A stretch of DNA of 64,000 bases from Prostheceraeus crozeri (taxonomy: Eukaryota > Platyhelminthes > Polycladida > Euryleptidae): assembly GCA_907163375.1 (NCBI GenBank), contig CAJQUW010007872.1, forward strand, positions 32,995-96,994, read 5' to 3'. Below the pieces are notes generated by a model, which was given only the letters and a program-made list of their open reading frames with translations, made no database searches and was not told the origin of the DNA. The first letter of the stretch is position 1, and each line of letters starts with the position of its first letter. The position numbers were made by a program, and so were the translations under genes. Of this stretch, positions 59,008 through 64,000 are shown piece after piece.

Positions 59008-59780
59008 ATGGTAAGTCGCTACTTCCCTCCCTCTCCTCCCTTGAACGTAAACTTAATACAATCTTTCATTTTCAGGCATCTACTCCATCTGCTGCACTAG
59101 TAGGACAAAATGGCGGTCAAACGTTACAAGGTTCGCTACGATCAGATCATCTACAACTGAGGCCAGTGGAAGAAACAACCAAGGTACATAATCCTACACC
59201 GCTACAGCGTAAATTTAAACAATTCTTGCGTTATGACGATCATGGCGTAGTACTCCAAACGGGAATGCTCCCTTCCACGGATGTCAAGATAATGCGCAAT
59301 CAGTATGGGGACTACATACTGATCCCCGTGAGTCCGTACATTCGCCACCAACTTGATATTATTGAGGAGTACGTGACATTAAATATGGACATTCCTACTC
59401 CTCTTGCTCAAGAGTGGAAGGCGAGAGATGGCAAGGATACTCCCTATAGAAAGATTTGGGATGGTAATCAAATTTGCCTACCGGTATCACATTGGTGCAC
59501 TTACTATAAGAAGGAGGGAGATCATTCAACATCCATCATATGCGACGAGCTCGGAGAAGGTACTTGGGATATCCTTTTCAAAGTGAATGGGCTATATTAT
59601 GGTCGGCACAAGGATAATAAAATAGCCTCTCTCTCCATGCATATGGAATCCATCCTATATATTCCAAAACCACCCAACGTGGATGACATAATTGATCAAA
59701 TCCTTAACAGCAGTGGTACGAAGCGCAAGTCGGAGAAGAATGCTGCCTCAAAACGCAAATCAAAGAAGGAGAATTACTAG
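59008..59780 (+). CDS. Unknown Polinton protein with a predicted 65-bp intron
   Basis: The main frame is open from 59076 to the stop at 59780 (234 codons). Its own first ATG lies well inside. A likelier start is the ATG at 59008-59010, which stands directly before GTAAGT. The intron would end at TTTTCAG (59075), and the frame then continues in phase 0. Splicing is known for some Polinton genes. The protein is soluble, with YGDYILIPVSPYIRHQL and EGTWDILFKVNGLYYGRHKD segments and a Lys-rich tail (KRKSEKNAASKRKSKK) that may bind DNA or act as a nuclear signal. No family is recognised. Its place behind the leftmost promoter suggests an early gene. Confidence 0.55.
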
Positions 59781-59815
59781 TCCTTTCCTAACTCTACCCT
59801 ATGACAATTCGCTTA

Positions 59816-59940
59816 TGTGCTTTGAGTGTCGTAGACGTGGTCTTATTAGATACATTTTACTTCTTCGTTGCCATCATATCATTTGTGTATTTTGTCGTGA
59901 AAAGCATCGATGTAATTCTTCATTTTGCAATATGTTATAG
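59816..59940 (+). CDS. Small RING-like zinc-finger ORF
   Basis: A 41-residue frame from ATG 59816. It has C-x2-C (CFEC), then CHHIICVFC (C-x-H-x2-C-x2-C) and CNSSFC, the order of metal ligands in RING fingers but with short loops. It lies 35 bp after the preceding gene. It could be a C-terminal exon of a longer spliced product. RING-type E3 ligase genes occur in several large DNA viruses and in some Polinton relatives, so a host-interaction role is an inference. Confidence 0.4.
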
Positions 59941-59992
59941 AACGTTTCCTTAGATGTGTAAATTTCCGTTTTAGGCTTCTATCATCATTTTT

Positions 59993-60522
59993 ATGGATTG
60001 TGAGGGTGAACCTGTACAGGAGCTCAGTGCTATTGCTATGAACAATTGGACATATCAGATTGTTAGTGTCTATCATCAACATGCCAACTGTGATCCCAAT
60101 GTTGATCAATGGGCGAGAAAAACATTCATGGACTTAATCTGAAATATTTGCAAGACTACGGCTTTTCTTGTGAGAGTGCTCTTCTTATTGACTTTAAACG
60201 ATGGTTAGCTGCTTTCAATGTTATACGCATCTTTTGTAATAATCCTGGTAAGGAGAGGAAAGTATTTCCCAATCTAATCATTGATGATATTTTGCTCCCG
60301 CCTTGGGATAGTAGAGTGAATCAACATTATCATGAAGTCACGAAACGTTTTAAGGATTTGTCTGTTCCTATTTTGTCTGTTTGTTGTAGTAGCTACGTTC
60401 ATAACCAATGCTTCTTTCCTGCTTACCTCAACACTGCCAAAGTCCTGTATGGTTATCATTGCTCGCTGTATGATAGTTACCAGCTGTATCTATTTTATCT
60501 GTTTCAAACCATTAATTTATAA
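59993..60522 (+). pseudogene. Remains of a DEDDh-exonuclease-like gene
   Basis: The region shows, in order, FMDCEGEPVQELSAIAM (Exo I-like DxE), a middle segment with HGLNLKYL and LLIDFKRWL, and near the end HCSLYDSYQLYLFYL (an Exo III-like H…D). These recall the DEDDh 3'-5' exonuclease fold. No polymerase domain is attached, so it would be a separate nuclease gene. The gene is broken. The assignment rests on motif order only and is tentative. It lies between the RING-like ORF and the replication-type module. Confidence 0.45.
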
Positions 60523-60609
60523 TGCATGCTTGTTACAGTTATTCAATAAATGCTACTATGAGAAGAGTTGTTGTTTTCATGCAATGGATGGGTTAGATAA
60601 AGGGTGATC

Positions 60610-61020
60610 ATGTCTTTCTCAAATGACTGCGGAACATTACATTTTCATAGACAAAGTTTAAAAGGAGCTGTTCAAGATTACGTGATAAATTTTCATAAAG
60701 ATGAGACCGACATCGAAGCAGTGGTCGATGATGCTAGCACTCCATTTCTAGAGTTAATGAATGCATTCTCTGATAGCATTGTCATGGCGCGATTAGTTGC
60801 GAAAATTAAGTTTAGTCATTTTGGAAAGGAAGAGGTAGAAAGTCGCTCTTTCCATTTTGCTTCTTATTCAATGGAAGTGGTAGATCACCCCGAAGAATTT
60901 TTTAAAAGACATATGATAACAATTGCTGAACGCCTTAACGCATTTAACCATCATGGCAGCAGTCTAGTGATTGAAGTGATTTCAGATATTCACATTCAAC
61001 TTTCTATAAAGAAAAATTGA
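60610..61020 (+). CDS. Polinton replication-type module, unnamed
   Basis: A 136-residue frame from ATG 60610 to the stop at 61020. It has KIKFSHFGKEEVESRSFHF, then FFKRHMITIAERLNAFNHHG and SSLVIEVISDIHIQLS. The last part recalls a segment (…L..F...GSGW....V..L.L…) found ahead of the polymerase in Polinton and related replication proteins. Here it stands as a separate gene. Function unknown. Confidence 0.4.
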   Translation: MSFSNDCGTLHFHRQSLKGAVQDYVINFHKDETDIEAVVDDASTPFLELMNAFSDSIVMARLVAKIKFSHFGKEEVESRSFHFASYSMEVVDHPEEFFKRHMITIAERLNAFNHHGSSLVIEVISDIHIQLSIKKN

Positions 61021-61355
61021 AAATGCAGTGGTACTTGATTGTAGCACAACTGGTTTTCGAGCTATGCCTGCTAACTCTCGAAGTACATTCCTTCTGCACA
61101 TGCGTCTATTATTTAGAAAAGGCTAGCAAATTCATATCTTCAAAAAGACTTGCTATAGACATCAGTAACGGTGAAGCTATGTGTTGCGATGTATGTAAGC
61201 GAAAGGATGGAAATGAAAAGCGCATCTTCAAGAGATGTAAGCATGCTTTTTGTTAACGCTGTTTCATACGTAATTGCATTCAACTTTGCAAATGTAACCA
61301 CTGTGATATTGCTCATTTCGAGTGTCACTTATGCCGTAATAGTTAGTACCTATGC
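61018..61355 (+). pseudogene. Second RING-like gene, broken
   Basis: After a hydrophobic N-terminal stretch (WYLIVAQLVFELCLLTLEV, possible membrane segment), the region encodes CCDVCKRKDGNEKR and FKRCKHAFC. Further Cys/His pairs follow (CKCNHCDIAHFECHLC), a RING-like ligand series. The gene is broken. It differs in sequence from the first RING-like ORF. Confidence 0.4.
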
Positions 61356-61396
61356 AAATGTGTAAAGATAGGTTTTAGCAAAGACTAACACGGAAA

Positions 61397-61750
61397 ATGG
61401 CGAAACGTAAAAGTCAAAAGTTTTCTTCGAAGTTTTCTTCAGCCATTCAAGCTCTCCGACGAATGAAAGCAAATCAGCGATACAATGCTATACGACATGC
61501 TAACGATAAATTCATTCGTGAAATTATTTCTCATGTGAGAAAGTTGAGGACGAAGAAATTAGCACCAAAACAACAAAAGTTACTTAAGCGATATGCCACA
61601 AAATATCGTTTTATCTCCAATCCTAAAGTCACCCTTCAAAGAAAGAGGGAAACTCTAACACAAAAGGGCGGTTTCCTTCCAGCGTTACTACCGATGCTAG
61701 CTCCTATCGTGGGCAACGTATTGGGTAATATCTTTGGCTCTAGACGTTAA
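61397..61750 (+). CDS. Adenovirus pX-like core protein of the Polinton
   Basis: A 117-residue frame. The first 85 residues are strongly basic (MAKRKSQKF…RKLRTKKLAPKQQKLLKRYA), suited to DNA condensation. The C-terminus is a hydrophobic tail with GGFLPALLPMLAPIVGNVLG. This GGFLP…-type tail after a basic region is common in Polintons and adintoviruses. Related to adenovirus pX, it may carry a protease-type Gly-Gly site. The frame looks whole. Confidence 0.65.
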   Translation: MAKRKSQKFSSKFSSAIQALRRMKANQRYNAIRHANDKFIREIISHVRKLRTKKLAPKQQKLLKRYATKYRFISNPKVTLQRKRETLTQKGGFLPALLPMLAPIVGNVLGNIFGSRR

Positions 61751-61818
61751 TTATGCAAATGTTGAATCTCAAAGTATTATAATGGATTTCAGACTTCAAT
61801 GTGATAAAGTTCTGACTA

Positions 61819-62397
61819 TCAGGTCCATCTCATGCAGGTAAAACTGTTTTCACGCTGAATTTATTGGATAAAAGAAGGGAGTTGTTTAAGGAACCTATCA
61901 ATCGAGTGATTTGGTGTTATGGTATTTATCAACCGTCGTTGTTTCAGGAATTGCAAAGTCGCAACTTTATTCGACATGAAGGAATTATTCCAGTGGATAA
62001 ACTTCAGTCTAATGATGTTGTTGTATTGGATGATTTATTAAAAGAAAGTAAGAATTCCAAAGATGTTACAGATATGTTCACTCGCGCAGCACATCATAAA
62101 AGGTGCTTTATCATCTATATCACACAAAATTTGTTTCCTGATGGAAAAGAAGCTCGTACACGAAACCTGAATACACACTATTATGCTATTTTCAAGAATC
62201 CGCGAGATAAAAGTCAATTTGAAATTTTAGCGCGACAAGTTGCACCCTGAGGATCAAAAGCCTTAATTGAAATTTTTCAAGCAGCTGCTGAAAAACCACA
62301 CGGTTACTTATTCATTAACTTCACGCAAGAGTGTCCGGAAGAATTTAGATTTCGAAGTGATATTTTGAAAACTCCCATGATTATCTACAAACTATGA
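61819..62397 (+). pseudogene. Packaging ATPase (A32/FtsK-HerA type), broken
   Basis: Walker A is GPSHAGKTVFTLNLL, beginning at about 61822. Walker B is NDVVVLDDLLKES, and CFIIYITQNLFPDGKEARTR holds the sensor Gln of this family (ITQN). In Polintons this enzyme is thought to pump DNA into capsids. The gene end overlaps the start of the next gene by four bases (ATGA). The gene is broken. Confidence 0.85.
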
Positions 62398-63086
62398 GTT
62401 CTTATTCTCGCATGATTGTTATTCCTCAGGATGAATATGTACAATTGACTGCCATGCAGCAAGTAAAGCAACCTCTTGCAAATCAAATGTATAGGAAAGA
62501 AATAGATTATCAGCAAAATGTTCACATCAAAGATCCACATCGTGCTGTATTATTACAATCGGAAACTGTTGAGCAATTGAAAAACTTGAAGAATAAGATG
62601 CGTGACTCTGTATCGACTGCTACACCTTTAGCATCTCGCGCACATGCCATATCTCTTTTCAATAGTATTGAACCCCATCTCAATGTAAATGATAGAGGAG
62701 AAATCATTACAGATGAAAATAAAGTGATTGATGCTTCACGTTATGAAGACTTGATTCAGTATGCGACACGTAGAAAGCGCCGTCAGGGCTATGTTCCACC
62801 TGGTTGGACATACTTTCTTAAACTATTGAAAAAGCATAATGTGCCAAAATTTGCTTTGAATAATGAGACATTGAAAGAACGTGATTCAACAGTGGCTACT
62901 ACTCCAATGCTTCAGACGATGAAAATGCCAACAAATTGGTTTAAGACGTCACCTGCTACATCCCCTCCCACACTCACTAAGCAAACAAGAGGAAGAACTC
63001 GACGTAGATCTACGCCACCACCAAAACTAGTAAAAGGAAAACGTAAAACAGCTCCTCCCAAGAAATACATGTTCTCAGACTATTAA
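62394..63086 (+). CDS. Conserved Polinton protein of unknown function
   Basis: A 230-residue frame that looks whole. Its centre, RYEDLIQYATRRKRRQGYVP followed by PGWTYFLKLLKKHNVPKFAL, is a segment I recognise as recurrent next to the ATPase in Polintons. The C-tail is Pro- and Arg-rich (RGRTRRRSTPPPK, KGKRKTAPPKK), likely nucleic-acid binding or nuclear targeting. It overlaps the ATPase end and stops 1 bp before the next ATG. Confidence 0.6.
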   Translation: MSSYSRMIVIPQDEYVQLTAMQQVKQPLANQMYRKEIDYQQNVHIKDPHRAVLLQSETVEQLKNLKNKMRDSVSTATPLASRAHAISLFNSIEPHLNVNDRGEIITDENKVIDASRYEDLIQYATRRKRRQGYVPPGWTYFLKLLKKHNVPKFALNNETLKERDSTVATTPMLQTMKMPTNWFKTSPATSPPTLTKQTRGRTRRRSTPPPKLVKGKRKTAPPKKYMFSDY

Positions 63087-63087
63087 T

Positions 63088-63303
63088 ATGAAGCAGATGT
63101 GTTGCTTGCCATGTAATGAGCCGCCAGAGGTGAATGTCGTTGTCACTTGCACTTGCTGCGCCAGCTCTCATAATGAAACCCCTAAGCAATGTGAACACGA
63201 TCGCAAAACCGCTAAAGCTAAATGCTGCAGTTGTTGTAAATGTAGAAAGGCAAGAAAACAAAAAGATGAGAAGGAGGAAAAAGAGTCAGTCGTCATCGAC
63301 TGA
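63088..63303 (+). CDS. Cysteine-rich small protein overlapping the integrase
   Basis: A 71-residue frame with 15 cysteines in clusters (MCCLPCNEPP, TCTCCASS, KAKCCSCCKC) and a charged Lys/Glu tail. It starts 1 bp after the preceding stop and overlaps the integrase reading frame in a different frame. No family is recognised. Dense CC and CxC pairs suggest metal binding, or fatty acylation at a membrane. Confidence 0.5.
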   Translation: MKQMCCLPCNEPPEVNVVVTCTCCASSHNETPKQCEHDRKTAKAKCCSCCKCRKARKQKDEKEEKESVVID

Positions 63304-64000
63304 ACGTTTGAAGTCAATCTATTATGATGTAAAACATCCGGCAGGATTTGCATCGATCAAGAAATTATCAAAAGCGAGTGGTCTTCCACAATCACAAGTG
63401 AAACGATGGTTAAAGGGTCAGGCTACCTATATACTCCACAAACAAGCGAAAAAGAAGTACCGCACCCTCCATTATATTGTTCATGACATCGATGAACAGT
63501 GGCAAGCAGATTTGTGTGATGTTGCCTCCATTTCAAAACATAACTCGGGCAATAATTTTATTTTAACCGTCATTGATATTTTCTCGCGTTATGCGTGGGC
63601 TCAACCTTTAAAAACTAAAGAAGGGAAAGGAGTAGCAAAAGCATTCCAAACAATTTTTCGAGAAGGTCGCATTCCAAAAAGAATTCAGAGTGATCAAGGA
63701 AAAGAGTTTTGAAAATCAGCATGTGAGAAGATTATTTGAGAGGTATGACATTGAGTTGTTTAGTGTAAAGAGTGCTTATAAAGCTGCACTCGTTGAACGT
63801 TTTAATCGCACATTAAAAAATCGCTTGTGGCGACATTTTACTGCCAACTTGACACAAAATTGGACAAAGGTTCTACAAGATACATTCCATGCCTACAATC
63901 ACTCTATCCATCGTTCTATTGGACTCAGACCAGTAGATGTAAATGCTGACAATGTAGATAAAGTGCGCGAATCATTCCAACGTAAACGCACTCATGTGAA
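63266..64000 (+). pseudogene. Polinton integrase (rve), partial and broken
   Basis: The N-terminal part has the Polinton layout (YYDVKHPAGFASIKKLSKAS, then KRWLKGQATYILHK). The DDE catalytic core has WQADLCDVAS (first Asp), RIQSDQGKEF (second Asp) and ALVERFNRTLKNRLW (Glu). HSIHRSIGLRPVDV follows. This enzyme inserts the element and makes 6-bp duplications in the family. The gene runs off the right edge, so a C-terminal chromodomain cannot be judged. Confidence 0.9.

Larger units (their letters stand above)
57990..64000 (+). mobile_element. Polinton (Maverick), left part, broken
   Basis: A row of plus-strand genes typical of Polintons: pX-like core protein, A32/FtsK-type packaging ATPase, a conserved Polinton protein and a retroviral-type integrase. 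Small replication-type and RING-like genes lie upstream. The left boundary is not resolved; the GC-rich repeated zone from about 57990 may be the terminal repeat. The element runs off the right edge, where PolB, protease and capsid genes would be expected. About four or five breaks in 5 kb mark it as a fossil, although several frames are still whole, so it is probably not very old. Confidence 0.88.

Noticed and set aside
1-64000. CRISPR array, bacterial operons or Shine-Dalgarno signals
   Set aside because: The tandem repeats present lack unique equal-length spacers, and genes show introns and Pol II promoter features. The window is eukaryotic.

Overview
The window is eukaryotic, nuclear, AT-rich DNA, most likely from a marine invertebrate animal. 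It carries spliced animal genes (COX11 and a myosin-phosphatase targeting subunit). It also carries a dense mix of animal transposons: GIY-YIG Penelope-like elements, pogo/Tigger, mariner, hAT, CR1/L2- and RTE-like LINEs, tRNA-derived SINEs and a Polinton. The palindromic word TAGGCCTA recurs throughout. There is no operon structure, and no rRNA gene or CRISPR array. I cannot name the species.

Layout. 1-5.9 kb is mostly empty, with one first exon of a PPP1R12 (MYPT)-like gene on the minus strand. 5.94-8.2 kb is a Tigger element with a nearly intact transposase. 9.1-9.5 kb is an old tandem repeat. 10-16.5 kb is a cluster of three Penelope-like fragments, the third split by a 2.9 kb hAT element that itself holds a small hairpin element, a foldback element and a Tigger-derived MITE. 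16.5-18 kb holds a mariner and a LINE tail. 18.5-26 kb holds three hAT elements with clear terminal inverted repeats, two with good 8-bp target duplications. 28.0-37.5 kb holds four coding exons of COX11. Its introns carry LINE, Penelope and hAT insertions and a spaced stem-loop repeat. The last COX11 exon was not found. 38.5-44.2 kb holds LINE pieces. 44.2-49.5 kb is a huge, nearly perfect inverted repeat with 2.1 kb arms. 53-57.7 kb holds a mariner fragment, a hAT element with a SINE inside, and a CR1/L2-like LINE.

From about 58 kb to the end lies the left part of a Polinton (Maverick). It has a GC-rich end region, a promoter, and a gene row on the plus strand: an unknown protein with a predicted small intron, RING-like genes, remains of a DEDDh-exonuclease-like gene, a replication-type module, an adenovirus pX-like core protein, a packaging ATPase, a conserved Polinton protein, a Cys-rich small ORF and the start of the integrase. 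The element is broken in about four or five places and runs off the window. Polymerase, capsid and protease genes are not seen and would be expected to the right.

The items most worth following are the 5.2 kb palindrome, the Polinton's exonuclease-like, Cys-rich and RING genes, hammerhead-ribozyme cores at Penelope 3' ends, the repeated stem-loop in COX11 intron 2, and the BED-finger-only hAT derivative.
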